Of a stretch of DNA of 17,316 nt, positions 1 to 8,209 are shown in pieces. The stretch comes from UMGS1908 sp045588795 (lineage in GTDB: Bacteria; Bacillota; Clostridia; Christensenellales; UBA1242). Under the pieces are notes generated by a model. It saw only the letters and a list, made by a program, of their open reading frames with translations, ran no database searches and was not told the origin of the DNA. Position numbers and translations under genes: made by a program. How positions within the stretch are numbered: position 1 is the first letter of the stretch; each line of letters opens with the position of its first letter. The DNA lies in the NCBI GenBank assembly GCA_045588795.1, contig JAZNEY010000047.1, positions 1-17,316 of the forward strand, in the 5' to 3' direction.

Positions 1-496
1 AGAAATCAAAAGGCTAGACTCATAAAGCAAAATCGAAAATGGCATAAAATGGGCATACTTATAACCATTTACAAGTCAAGTGCAATTTTAATTATAATTA
101 ATTCCTTTTATATACATTAAAATCTTTCAAAGCATTTGAAATTTAGTTTAACATTTTAAGATTTAATAAAAATAATTTTGCTTGCTTTGAAAATTAAAAA
201 TACATTTTTGATTTGCCCCGTATAAGATAGATTAAAAGGGGACTTTTACATTCGTCAATTTTATACTATGTAATATAAATCAAAAGGGCTGTTTTGTCAA
301 CTATTATTTATTATATTATTATCAATTTATTACATAAATTAACACAAATATCAAAATTTTTGCTATTATTTCATAATTATTTATTATTCATTAAATTTTT
401 ATATAATTTTTACTATTAGAATTTTTCATTCTTTTTAATGGGGACCCCTCTGCTTATTTTATAAGTTTGAGCCTCCACCAAAAAAAGTTCTCTTTT
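1..496. other. AT-rich intergenic region without a gene
   Basis: No reading frame here has both a plausible start signal and coding character on either strand. The stretch is very AT-rich and follows the end of the phage-like operon. It contains a strong leftward promoter (272-300), a GC-rich inverted pair (CCCC at 216-219 and GGGG at 238-241) within the transcript that promoter would make, and a short palindrome GGGGACCCC at 440-448. Another weaker leftward promoter-like pair, TTGCAC then TATAAG 16 nt later, lies near the left edge. The likely role is the leader of a gene beyond the window. Confidence 0.6.
272..300 (-). promoter_or_regulatory. Sigma-A type promoter reading out of the left edge
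   Basis: On the minus strand a perfect -35 TTGACA (300-295) is followed, after a 17-nt spacer, by a -10 TATATT (277-272). Transcription would start near 265 and run leftward. No gene follows before the edge, so at least 265 nt of leader precede the next gene, or the transcript is a small RNA. The consensus match is seen directly; activity is inferred. Confidence 0.65.
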
Positions 497-499
497 TTA
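473..499 (-). terminator. Weak A/T hairpin terminator after the holin gene
   Basis: Directly after the stop codon of the holin gene the minus strand has AAAAAAG, a four-base loop AGAA, and CTTTTTTTT. This is a short A:U hairpin running into a U tract. It is weak because only one pair is G:C, but it sits where the operon should end. It is followed by GGTGGAGGC, a word related to the loop region of the terminator at 8870-8907. Confidence 0.4.
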
Positions 500-1063
500 C
501 ACGCCTCCGACAATTTCATCAATGTGCGAAAGTATATACTCTTTCACCATCTTTACAGCGTCCTCGTTCCCTTTTGCAACTGAGTAGGCAGTTTCAAACT
601 GGTGCTCGCACACACTTTCAGCAGTTTTGATTATGTCGCTAATTTCTTCAAGGCTCCCCTCGACTTGACCGCTCGCACTTGGAACGGCCGTGCAATCATT
701 TTCAATATCTTCTGCACTTTCTTTCTCCGCATATTCTTCTGCCTCTTCTTCAATTACCTCTTTTTCTTCTATCTCTGGTCTTGCCTCTGTTGCCATAATC
801 GGCTCAATTACCACTTGGTTTTCTGCTTTCTCTTCTCCTGCATTCATAGGCTCAACAATAATTTCCCCCTCGCTTTCTTCTTCAATAATTTCATCTTGAT
901 TTAGTGATGCAACCTCCTCCTTTTCCTCTTCTCCCGAAATTACCTCGCCAAGCATAAATGTCAAAAGTTCTATCACCCCAGACATATCGCCATTCGAATT
1001 TTCTATCATCTGATTTAATTCTTTGACCTTTTCAACTAGATTAGTTTTAATTTTACCCATCAT
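497..1063 (-). CDS. Possible internally initiated acidic protein (nested, same frame as the holin)
   Basis: Within the holin reading frame, codon 82 is ATG (1063), followed by a second ATG. Seven nucleotides upstream is AAAGGAGA (1078-1071), as good a Shine-Dalgarno as any in the operon. Starting here gives a 188-aa soluble, strongly acidic protein without the membrane segments. The residues encoded across the site (Asn-Asn-Asn-Lys-Gly-Asp-Asp-Cys) look like linker rather than fold. Either the stop codon of a once separate holin gene was lost, fusing two genes, or both a full-length and a short product are made on purpose. The site and frame are seen; its use is inferred. Confidence 0.5.
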   Translation of the reverse strand: MMGKIKTNLVEKVKELNQMIENSNGDMSGVIELLTFMLGEVISGEEEKEEVASLNQDEIIEEESEGEIIVEPMNAGEEKAENQVVIEPIMATEARPEIEEKEVIEEEAEEYAEKESAEDIENDCTAVPSASGQVEGSLEEISDIIKTAESVCEHQFETAYSVAKGNEDAVKMVKEYILSHIDEIVGGV

Positions 1064-1306
1064 ACAATCATCTCCTTTATTATTATTTAGATTTCCATTT
1101 GCTGTCATTTCTTCATAAGAAAATGTTATTCCTGTCGGCTCGTTGATTATCCCAAGCACAACCAATAATCCTGCGATTAGCGTTGCAATGTCAAGCACAA
1201 GTGCACTGTCAAGTTCGTAGCCAAACTTGGAAAGTACTATCCTTGCTATCAAAATAATTGCCGACACCAGTTTTATCCAAAAGTTGTAACTTTTCAATTT
1301 CGACAT
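497..1306 (-). CDS. phiLC3-like holin joined in frame to an acidic cytoplasmic domain
   Basis: This is the last gene of the phage-like operon. I chose ATG at 1306 (269 aa) because GGAGGG lies about 6 nt upstream; the GTG at 1318 overlaps that site. Residues 1-60 look like a phage holin of the phiLC3/Phage_holin_1 type: a short positively charged N-terminus, a transmembrane segment at about 11-27, a short polar turn, a second at about 36-54, then the typical ending LGIINEPTG. Holins make membrane pores that start lysis. The rest (about 82-269) is hydrophilic and very Glu-rich, with a helical C-terminus ending EIVGGV. Known holins of this family are about 70-90 aa, so the 190-residue tail is extra. 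An internal ribosome binding site suggests the tail is also translated alone. The holin call rests on topology and the short motif; the tail has no recognised function. Confidence 0.65.
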   Translation of the reverse strand: MSKLKSYNFWIKLVSAIILIARIVLSKFGYELDSALVLDIATLIAGLLVVLGIINEPTGITFSYEEMTANGNLNNNKGDDCMMGKIKTNLVEKVKELNQMIENSNGDMSGVIELLTFMLGEVISGEEEKEEVASLNQDEIIEEESEGEIIVEPMNAGEEKAENQVVIEPIMATEARPEIEEKEVIEEEAEEYAEKESAEDIENDCTAVPSASGQVEGSLEEISDIIKTAESVCEHQFETAYSVAKGNEDAVKMVKEYILSHIDEIVGGV

Positions 1307-1343
1307 TTTACCCTCCACTTTTCATAGTTTTTGATAAATTTTC

Positions 1344-2624
1344 CTACTTTCTTCGCATAATCTCATAGTAAACATCAAAGAAACTTTCGCCTAGGTAATC
1401 TGCAAATCTTTGGTCGCCCGCAAGTTCTTTAATCGCCTGGTCTTTTGGAATCTCTGCAAAATAATTTAGCACGCTTTCTTTGATTTCTTTTTCTTTTGTC
1501 TTTTTTGCTATACCTTTATACTCTTTTGCAAGTTCTTCCTCTCTTTCTCTCGCCTCTTTTAGTAGCCCCTCTCTTTTAGATTGATAGTCTGCTTCGAGTT
1601 TCTCGACACTATTGTTAAATTCAATTGCCTCTTTTTGCTTTTTATATAATTTTTCAGTCTCTTCTTTTATTTGCTCATCAATTTCAATTGCGTACTCAAT
1701 GTCAAGATTTTCAAGAGAGATTTCAAGTTCGCTTTTGAGGTTTTCTATATTTTGTTCTAGATTTTCAAGTCCCGCCGAAAGTTCCCTTGCAAGATTTGAT
1801 AAACTTTCGGCCTTGTCCCTTTCAAGTCCATTTATCGAAAGCACCGCAATAGTCGACCTTGCAAGCCCACGCTTTAAACTTTCATTACTAGATTCAATTT
1901 TTGCGTTGTCATAAATCTCGTTTATCTCCGCCTCACTCGAAGTCGCATTGTTGATTAATTCTTCCTTTTGCGAAATCAACTGATTTTCCTTTCTTTTTGC
2001 ATTTTCAATTTGCTTGTTTTTATCTTCTTCAAGCAAAAAGTTCAATTTTTCTTCAACTTGTCTTTTAATTTCATCTTCATCAAGTTCGGGAACTTCAAGT
2101 TTTTCAAGATTTAAACTGTCCTTGACTTCTGGAATTAAATCTTCGTAGTAATCTTTGTCGGTTTTTTCGCTGTGCTCTTCGTTTATGTCATCTAAAAGTT
2201 CAAAAAGTTCATCAATATCTTTCGGCTTGATTTCCTCTTCTGGCTTTTCTTCCTCAATTTCTTCGTCCTTTTCCATCTCGTGAGGCATATTTTCATAATT
2301 TTTTTCGCTGTCCATATCATATGGCTCTGCTTTTAAAACTTTTGTTAATTCTTTCTGCTCTCTTGGGGTCATACTAACTTGAATTTCTTCTTCATTATCA
2401 CTTGATTCTAAATTCTCCTCATCAAGCAGACTTTTAAAATATGCACTTGCACTTTTTTCAATTTCCTCTTTTGTTGTTGGCTTTTTCTCTTCTTCGCTGG
2501 ACTTTGTGAAAACCACACCCTTTTCAATAGGCGAAAGCATTTTAGTTTTTATTTGTCCAAGCCCCGAAAGTTTTTGAATTTTTTTCTTTTCGCTCTCCGT
2601 TAAACTTTTCTTAACTCCTGCCAT
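1344..2624 (-). CDS. Acidic coiled-coil phage-module protein
   Basis: This 426-aa protein starts at ATG 2624 behind AAAGGAGAG. Residues 1-40 are basic and hydrophilic; about 65-200 are strongly acidic (many Glu/Asp runs) and probably disordered. About 185-385 are Glu/Lys/Leu-rich with heptad-like spacing, indicating a long coiled coil. The C-terminal 35 residues are more aromatic and may fold. Residues 252-257 read RGLARS; I associate this motif with uncharacterised proteins encoded at the ends of Clostridia phage clusters, but I could not verify that here. There is no signal peptide, membrane segment or enzymatic motif. It lies 25 nt upstream of the holin start and 22 nt after the 86-aa gene, so it is in the same operon. 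Roles consistent with shape and position are a virion-internal (ejection or scaffold-like) protein or a fibre-associated protein; none is proven. Confidence 0.6.
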   Translation of the reverse strand: MAGVKKSLTESEKKKIQKLSGLGQIKTKMLSPIEKGVVFTKSSEEEKKPTTKEEIEKSASAYFKSLLDEENLESSDNEEEIQVSMTPREQKELTKVLKAEPYDMDSEKNYENMPHEMEKDEEIEEEKPEEEIKPKDIDELFELLDDINEEHSEKTDKDYYEDLIPEVKDSLNLEKLEVPELDEDEIKRQVEEKLNFLLEEDKNKQIENAKRKENQLISQKEELINNATSSEAEINEIYDNAKIESSNESLKRGLARSTIAVLSINGLERDKAESLSNLARELSAGLENLEQNIENLKSELEISLENLDIEYAIEIDEQIKEETEKLYKKQKEAIEFNNSVEKLEADYQSKREGLLKEAREREEELAKEYKGIAKKTKEKEIKESVLNYFAEIPKDQAIKELAGDQRFADYLGESFFDVYYEIMRRK

Positions 2625-2646
2625 TTTTTTACTCTCCTTTTATTTT

Positions 2647-2907
2647 TTAATAGTCTAGTTCTATCATTCCAATAGTGTTTGTGTCTTGAACTCGCAAAAC
2701 AACGCCATCATCAAAGGGCTGACAAGTGTGCTTTCCAAGCTCTTGAATTACTTTTGCTGAAAAATTTTTACCCTCTTTTGTAAGTTCCTTAAATCGAACT
2801 ACGCCATCTCTTCCAGTGTAAGCAAAAATTATTTCGCCATTTTTTCCTATCACACCCTTAATACCTGTTCCATATCCAAGTCTTTTGGTTTTTGCACTGA
2901 ATGTCAT
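2647..2907 (-). CDS. Small beta-rich phage-module protein, function unknown
   Basis: This 86-aa ORF starts at ATG 2907 behind GGAGGCG, about 9 nt upstream. It sits between the large fibre-like gene and the coiled-coil gene with gaps of 30 and 22 nt. The sequence alternates short beta-type stretches with Gly and charged turns (GYGTGIKGVIGKNGEIIFAY, then DGVVRF, later DGVVLRVQD and GMIELDY). It has one Cys and no membrane segment. I do not recognise a family. Its size and position suit a small structural or fibre-assembly protein. Confidence 0.6.
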   Translation of the reverse strand: MTFSAKTKRLGYGTGIKGVIGKNGEIIFAYTGRDGVVRFKELTKEGKNFSAKVIQELGKHTCQPFDDGVVLRVQDTNTIGMIELDY

Positions 2908-2937
2908 AAACTTATCGCCTCCTAAAATCTTTCTGCT

Positions 2938-4950
2938 TTATAGATGTAGTTTGATACTTATGCTAAGCGGAACACTTTCACCGCCAGAGCCCGGAAGATT
3001 TACGACGTTGTATTTTGCTTCAATTGAGTCGCCATATCTCAAAGGTGATACGCTTGCATAATTTTCAATTATTGGAATTGCAACCGTTGTAAGCCCATTT
3101 TTTCTAAAAATTAGCATAACATTTCCAACAATTTCAATATCCTCAATTGAAGTGAGTGGAATTTCAGAAGTTGGAAAAGTAGATTTGAAAATCGTTCTTG
3201 AAATATCCGCATTTGAGTGTCTGATATTTATATAACTGCTCGCAAGTTCAATTGAGTACCTGCCATCAATCGACCAAAAAGTTTTATTTACCGCCGAACT
3301 TATACTCACATTACCAATTTTTGAGAAACTGTCGCAGTAGAACATAATTCTACAATTACTGACAACTTTCTTTTCGTTGTAGGTCGAGTAGAAAAAACCA
3401 TTATTTGCAAAGACCCTATCACAGCCATAGTTATGCACAAAATTCAAAAGTGCGGTTTCACTTCTCGTGTAATAGCCCGTACTTTTAAAGATGTAGGCTA
3501 GTTTCTCACCGCTATTTGCGTCATACCCAAGCCCATATGCGTCCTCTAAAACCGAGCCACTTGTAACGTGGAAATTGGTAAGAACTCTTCCAAGTGCGTA
3601 ATAAATCGTTCCAGTTAGAGTTGTTTTATCCTCGCTTTGAACAAGATATCCCATATACGTGTCATCAGAATTAACAATTCCAACAATGTATGAATTTAGA
3701 GCATTGCACCTGTTAAAGCGGAAAATATCCCAATGACTGTTTTGAATATCACCCCAAGGCAAACTGAATTCGCCTTTAACAAAAGCCTCGCCCGACAAAT
3801 AATAGTAGTCGGTGTAATTAGTGCCGGTGTTTGGGTTAAAGGAGCGAACAAGCATTATGTCATCACAAACTCTAATATCGGTCATAAATTCAAGGTCTAC
3901 CGCCGAGCAGTCTTTCTTTATAAGCGACCCGTAATACGCCTCATAGTAGTCAAGCCTGCCATCAACTAAAAAAGCAATCGCTCTGCCATCAAGCGAGTAA
4001 ACACGCTCTATGTCATATTGATAGTCCATCTCGCCAAAGGGCGAATAATTAACGCTCCCAATTTCAAGCCCGTAATTTACAATGTCGGTGTTTATGACAA
4101 GTGCATCACTCGTTGCATCATATAGCTCAACAATTTCTTTGACATATGGCTTTGTAAGTCTAATAGTCATATAGTGGTCGGGCGAAACAGTCTCAGTCAT
4201 AAGTGTTGTCTCGCTTTCAAGGTCGTAATTTGAAAGCCTAAGCACTGGAACAAAGCCACAAGTCAAAATAGTCTCAGCAAAGGCAGGTCCAGATTCAAGC
4301 GTAACATCACACCCGAAATTCAATGTCAAACTGGTCGTGTTGAGGGCAGATGCGCACAAAAGTTCCTCTCCGCCACTCATTTTATACTTGTATTGGACAG
4401 GCTCGAATGTGCCCGTTCTATTATCGCCTTTAATTGCTCTAAAAACAAAATCGTTATCTTCTTGGAATTTGTGCCCGAGAAAAATTCCAATCAGCGGATT
4501 GTCCCCGCATAAAAAACCCATATTGGAGTTTTCTGTTTCGAGTTCAAGATTGATAGTAACAGTCAAAACAATTTCTTCGCCCGCCCCAACTTCAATTGCA
4601 CTTGGAAGAACAAATCTGTTGACAAGCGTACTTCCAGTTTGGGTACTAGCCACCCCGACCTCCGAAATCGACACCCCCTCTATTGATTTAACCCTCGCAC
4701 TTTTCGTTACATATAGATTTCCTTTCGCCGGGTCAATATTGTAACTTTCAAGTGTCATCTCAAAAGAATCTATAAAACCTAATAATTTGTGCGTATCCGG
4801 AGTGTTCACAGCAACGCTAGTCCCAATGCACAAATAGTTGAAATATGGCGAAAAACCTTGAATCTCCGAAAGGACCCCAACAAGCATAGTGTTGTAGACT
4901 ACTTTCTTCTCGCCATTTATCTCATATTCAAGTTTGTTGTGAATTTTCAT
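2938..4950 (-). CDS. Large phage tail-fibre / receptor-binding-like protein
   Basis: The start is ATG at 4950 (670 aa), because AGAGG lies 7 nt upstream; the TTG at 4956 falls between that site and the ATG. Residues of about 36-60 read YFNYLCIGTSVAV..., resembling the 'iaiGtgt...tdtaL' strand pattern common near the N-terminus of phage tail-fibre proteins. About 100-260 form a beta-rich domain with many Glu-Val/Thr alternations. About 300-600 show blade-like repeats (DGRLDYYEAYYG, VCDDIMLVRSF, SGEKLAYIF, DRVFANNGFFYS) that suggest a beta-propeller or repeated beta sheet. The C-terminus ends in an alternating hydrophobic strand (SIKLHL). Its style and C-terminal pattern resemble the 338-aa protein just upstream, pointing to related fibre subunits. 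Its likely role is host-surface binding at the virion tail. No depolymerase catalytic motif was seen. Confidence 0.6.
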   Translation of the reverse strand: MKIHNKLEYEINGEKKVVYNTMLVGVLSEIQGFSPYFNYLCIGTSVAVNTPDTHKLLGFIDSFEMTLESYNIDPAKGNLYVTKSARVKSIEGVSISEVGVASTQTGSTLVNRFVLPSAIEVGAGEEIVLTVTINLELETENSNMGFLCGDNPLIGIFLGHKFQEDNDFVFRAIKGDNRTGTFEPVQYKYKMSGGEELLCASALNTTSLTLNFGCDVTLESGPAFAETILTCGFVPVLRLSNYDLESETTLMTETVSPDHYMTIRLTKPYVKEIVELYDATSDALVINTDIVNYGLEIGSVNYSPFGEMDYQYDIERVYSLDGRAIAFLVDGRLDYYEAYYGSLIKKDCSAVDLEFMTDIRVCDDIMLVRSFNPNTGTNYTDYYYLSGEAFVKGEFSLPWGDIQNSHWDIFRFNRCNALNSYIVGIVNSDDTYMGYLVQSEDKTTLTGTIYYALGRVLTNFHVTSGSVLEDAYGLGYDANSGEKLAYIFKSTGYYTRSETALLNFVHNYGCDRVFANNGFFYSTYNEKKVVSNCRIMFYCDSFSKIGNVSISSAVNKTFWSIDGRYSIELASSYINIRHSNADISRTIFKSTFPTSEIPLTSIEDIEIVGNVMLIFRKNGLTTVAIPIIENYASVSPLRYGDSIEAKYNVVNLPGSGGESVPLSISIKLHL

Positions 4951-4977
4951 ATTCAAACCTCTAATTTCTATAAAATT

Positions 4978-5994
4978 TTAATAATAAGTTATAACCGCCG
5001 AGCAATAAAGTTTGTCGCCACTGCCATAGTTTAAATCTGGAGCAATTTCAAACAAGAAGTTCGCATTTTTAGTTGTAGTTGCAATGACCGTTGTTCCGCT
5101 TGATGAACTTTTGAGCACGCAAACGCTTGTATACTTTTTAGATTTATTTGCCGGGAACTCACTTTCAAGCGAGATATTTCCATCTTGAATGGTTTTGTAA
5201 TAAGGAAAGCCATCTTTAATGTAGCAAACCAAAATGCCTTGCCTATCCTCAAAAGTGGCAACCGAAAAATTTGTAATGCCACCGGCGGGCACACAAAGTC
5301 TTTCATCTTGCACATTTTGCCCAAATGAATAATATATGTTCCCATCACTTGTAAGGCGGAATATACAAGGAGTTTCCACGCCATCATTTGTACAAATCAC
5401 GCAATCGACAACTTTTGCATCTGCATAATAACTAAACTCATCAAAATTAATTTCTGTTAAGTTTTCTTGCTTATTAAGTGCGTAAACCTTTCCATCTATT
5501 AAATAGCAAACAACAATTGAATTTTCACTTTTATCGGCACTTATCGAAAGTTTTTCGCTCTCAGAAACCAAAACCCCACTTGAAAGCAAATAGAGCGAGG
5601 CTCCCTTGACATAGTGGCTTAACTCCTCTGAATTAATAGTAATTGTGATTTCCGCCTCGCTCCCAGTTGCCCCAGAAAATGTGTTCATAATATAAATTTC
5701 GTTCTCGCCAGCAACCACCTTTCTTCGACCGCTGTACAAAATCATATCTCCCGCACTAAGTAAAAGTGCGACCTCTCCATCAACCTCGCTTGTTATGTTA
5801 AGCGTAACCTGCACCAAAATCTCGCCACTATCACTAATTGAAATAGAGCCTAGTTTGTGAGAAAACTCCTCGCTTGTAAACTTTCCAATCACGCTTTGGG
5901 TCTTGGAGGCTTTTAAGTTCCCGCCCCCGCTTTTTAAAAGCGACTTCCGCTCAAGCGTTTCAAGCCTTGCCGAAAGTTCCTTTATCTGATTCAT
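4978..5994 (-). CDS. Fibre-like protein with N-terminal coiled coil
   Basis: I chose ATG 5994 (338 aa) because AGGAG lies 11 nt upstream; an in-frame GTG at 6006 directly abuts that site and is less likely. Residues 1-20 (MNQIKELSARLETLERKSLL) form a short amphipathic coiled coil, typical of trimerising or attachment segments in fibre proteins. A Gly-Gly-Gly hinge follows, then a beta-rich body. The middle contains blade-like repeats (VVCYLIDGKVYALNK, FRLTSDGNIYYSF, ILVCYIKDGFPYYKT), about 40-50 residues apart. The C-terminus ends LYCSAVITYY, comparable in shape to the end of the 670-aa protein encoded 27 nt downstream. It probably works with that protein at the tail tip. Exact family not recognised. 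Confidence 0.55.
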   Translation of the reverse strand: MNQIKELSARLETLERKSLLKSGGGNLKASKTQSVIGKFTSEEFSHKLGSISISDSGEILVQVTLNITSEVDGEVALLLSAGDMILYSGRRKVVAGENEIYIMNTFSGATGSEAEITITINSEELSHYVKGASLYLLSSGVLVSESEKLSISADKSENSIVVCYLIDGKVYALNKQENLTEINFDEFSYYADAKVVDCVICTNDGVETPCIFRLTSDGNIYYSFGQNVQDERLCVPAGGITNFSVATFEDRQGILVCYIKDGFPYYKTIQDGNISLESEFPANKSKKYTSVCVLKSSSSGTTVIATTTKNANFLFEIAPDLNYGSGDKLYCSAVITYY

Positions 5995-6024
5995 AAATTC
6001 TGCCACTCCTCTTTACATAAAGCA

Positions 6025-6090
6025 TTAAAATTTCATTGGATAGTTTTTGCGCCTGACCTCAACTTTTAAAAAAACCTTTTCGCTCTCCAT
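6025..6090 (-). CDS. Candidate 21-residue micro-ORF in the phage operon
   Basis: The 115-nt gap between the propeller gene and the fibre-like gene contains an ATG-started frame of 21 codons plus TAA. It encodes a basic peptide starting MESEKVFLKVEV and ending NYPMKF. The frame opens directly after an upstream TAG, so it cannot be longer. Only a weak AGG lies 5 nt before the ATG. The gap is long for this otherwise tightly packed operon, and the peptide's alternating hydrophobic/charged residues look coding. It may be a real small phage protein, a translational coupler, or chance. Confidence 0.35.
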   Translation of the reverse strand: MESEKVFLKVEVRRKNYPMKF

Positions 6091-6121
6091 TAAAGCCTAT
6101 CAAAAACCACCCCTCTATCAA

Positions 6122-7552
6122 TTAGTAAATTTCAAAAGTCAAATTTTGAAGTTCAATTTCGCCTTTGGCTGTAACCTCAAAGCCTATTGCCTTGCCCGAA
6201 AACAAAATAGGCTGTGATGAAAAATCTTCAACAATTTTAACTAGTTCAGCCTTTCCTTGTTCGCTAAAAACCTTGACCTCAAGTTCACCCTCGCCCGCTT
6301 TACAAACAATAACTTTTCGAACAGTTTTCTTTTTTGATGGCTCACCAAAGTCATATAAGCCCGTTTTGTACTTCGAGAGCGGTGAAATCAATTGCTTTTT
6401 GTTTAAAACTGCAAACCGATTTTCTTCACTTTCCGCCATAAAGTCATTCAAAAAATATAACTTATGCTCCCTCTCCTCATCTGCCACCACCATTGATGAA
6501 ACGCTTATGCCTCGCTGAATTGAATACTCACGAGATTCTGCGTCAAGGATAAAAAGTGCATTGACATCTCTTTCGCTATCTTCAAAAGCACTGTCCTCAA
6601 AATCAATATGAGCAGACAAATAATATTTCCCATCAAAAAATACCGCTGTTGAGTTCTCTGCCGGTTTAACTAGGTCAGACAGGTCGCCAAGTATTTTTGT
6701 CGTCTCACTTCCGTTAAATGAATATATGCCATCACTTGCAAGAAAAATAATTTTATCCCCGCACAAGCAGATTGTCTTTTCGTAAATCTTTCCGCTTGAA
6801 ACAAACAAGTGAGATAAATAAAACTCCTCTTGTGCCCCGCTTGCAGTCAGCCTTGAAATGCCCTTATCTCGAAAAATGTATACATATCCATTGAATGAAA
6901 CGACCTTGATTGGCTTACCTCTTTCATCTGCAAGTTGAATAAAACCCGCATCAACTAAACTTATGCTCCAATTAGTTGGGTCAAGGTCATCACTGAACCA
7001 CACTGTGTTCGAGCCATCATCAGTGGTCGCAAACAGCCTTTCTGAGTGCAAACACATTGATGTAATCTTTGGTGCGTCAATGACAATTTCAGCTTCTCCA
7101 ACTCCATTCCACAAAACCATATTGTCAGTTGGTGAAGAGAAAATTATCACATCTTCACTATCTAGCCTGTAATTTATTGCACTTGGAAGTGATGTAAATT
7201 GCACGCCGAGCGATACAAAATTTTGCGTATTATCCGTTAGGTTTAGATAAAAAGTATTCAATTTTGGAGTTACTAAAATCAGTTTGCTTGCATCTTTTTG
7301 CTGGTCAAAATCAAACTTTTTGTAATAAAAAATTGCACCGCCCTCTAACACCTTTTCACTGTCGGTAAATTCTTCAGACAAACCACTTTCTGCCAAAATA
7401 GCCCCAAAACAAGCCTCAAATGGAAAGCAACCTTTCAGCATACCGCCCGAAAAATCAAAATTGTAACAATTTTTCGCCTCACTTAACGCGACCAAATTGT
7501 CGCTGTTTTTTCTGTTTATTCCCTTTCTAAAATCATTGAATTTAATTTTCAT
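6122..7552 (-). CDS. Phage beta-propeller tail protein (P22 gp10-like / tail hub)
   Basis: This 476-aa protein starts at ATG 7552 behind GGAGGTAATA. Its N-terminus (about 8-34: FRKGIN..., then LSEAKNCYNFDF) matches the usual opening of this phage family: 'GlN...l...a..a.N.df'. In the middle, HSERLFAT (169-176), FSDDLDPTNW (186-195) and FRDKGISRL (227-235) are the characteristic blade signatures of propeller-type tail proteins of short-tailed phages. There, 'erlf', 'wsd..dPtnW' and 'f.d.gi.rl' recur once per blade. Such proteins close the head-tail channel or form the tail hub around the adaptor. The gene follows the connector-like gene by 34 nt, the order expected in podovirus-like modules. 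It has no signal peptide and appears full length. Family assignment is by motif recognition without a search. Confidence 0.65.
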   Translation of the reverse strand: MKIKFNDFRKGINRKNSDNLVALSEAKNCYNFDFSGGMLKGCFPFEACFGAILAESGLSEEFTDSEKVLEGGAIFYYKKFDFDQQKDASKLILVTPKLNTFYLNLTDNTQNFVSLGVQFTSLPSAINYRLDSEDVIIFSSPTDNMVLWNGVGEAEIVIDAPKITSMCLHSERLFATTDDGSNTVWFSDDLDPTNWSISLVDAGFIQLADERGKPIKVVSFNGYVYIFRDKGISRLTASGAQEEFYLSHLFVSSGKIYEKTICLCGDKIIFLASDGIYSFNGSETTKILGDLSDLVKPAENSTAVFFDGKYYLSAHIDFEDSAFEDSERDVNALFILDAESREYSIQRGISVSSMVVADEEREHKLYFLNDFMAESEENRFAVLNKKQLISPLSKYKTGLYDFGEPSKKKTVRKVIVCKAGEGELEVKVFSEQGKAELVKIVEDFSSQPILFSGKAIGFEVTAKGEIELQNLTFEIY

Positions 7553-7586
7553 TTCCGCGTATTACCTCCAAGATAAATTTTTTGCC

Positions 7587-8186
7587 TCACATAAATTTAC
7601 GAGGAGGAATTCCTCCAACCTTTCTTTTTGAAATAGACTTTTCAATCGCCTCTTCAAACTTCTCATTCCAAAACTTTGACTCATCATAGACATTCGCCGA
7701 AAGCATTAAATCGGACACAACACCAAGCGCAATTATCCTTTTGGTTACAAACTCGGGAAGATATACCTCATCTTCAAGCGAGGCCACTTCCTCCGGCAAA
7801 TATCTGTAAACAACATTCACCGCCTTGTTTCTCTCTGCCAAATATAGATGAAATGGGAGACATTCATATTCAAGGCTTTCTCCACTAATTAAATCTTTTA
7901 CATCAATAATTTCAATCGCTCTATACGAAAAATCTGCGTATGGAATTTTGCCCTCAAAATCAGTTGTTAGGGTCTCCACCTTTTTAAGAGATAAATATTC
8001 GCTCGCTATCCTGCTCATTGTTAGGTTAATGCATTTTATGGCTTTGTCAATTTTTGCCTCAATGCTCTCTTCAAAAACGAACTCAACCTCTTCCTCTTTT
8101 GCTTTTTCGTACCTCAAAATCGCCCCCTCAACATCTTCCATTCCGCAAATCGCTGAGGCAAGAGCAATAATTTCTTTTACTTTCAT
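7587..8186 (-). CDS. Phage head-tail connector / adaptor-like protein
   Basis: This 199-aa protein starts at ATG 8186; GGAGGTG lies upstream at normal spacing. The N-terminal half is helical and charged, with a Glu/Lys-rich segment at about 26-55 and then CINLTMSRIASEYLSLKK. A beta-strand insertion (DFEGKIPYADFSYRAIEIIDV, broken here as about 75-95) follows. A conserved-looking VYRYLPEE strand and a C-terminal helix end in SKRKVGGIPPRKFM. This layout (helical bundle, beta insertion, basic C-terminal tail with Gly-Gly/Pro) matches head-tail adaptors that dock beneath the portal in tailed phages. The next gene downstream encodes the propeller tail protein, its usual neighbour. No portal gene is present to confirm the role. 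Confidence 0.5.
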   Translation of the reverse strand: MKVKEIIALASAICGMEDVEGAILRYEKAKEEEVEFVFEESIEAKIDKAIKCINLTMSRIASEYLSLKKVETLTTDFEGKIPYADFSYRAIEIIDVKDLISGESLEYECLPFHLYLAERNKAVNVVYRYLPEEVASLEDEVYLPEFVTKRIIALGVVSDLMLSANVYDESKFWNEKFEEAIEKSISKRKVGGIPPRKFM

Positions 8187-8209
8187 TTTTCCTTTTCACC
8201 TCCAAATAT

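Noticed and set aside
602..904. Plus-strand open frames opposite the acidic part of the holin gene (also 690-899)
   Set aside because: They are the complement of Glu-rich codons (giving Phe/Ser-rich peptides), have no ribosome binding site, and lie over a well-supported gene.
4337..4744. 135-codon plus-strand frame inside the large fibre-like gene
   Set aside because: No start signal, and the opposite strand has strong coding character and operon context.
5031..5387. 118-codon minus-strand frame overlapping the 338-aa gene
   Set aside because: Same strand but different frame, no ribosome binding site, and it lies wholly within a better gene.
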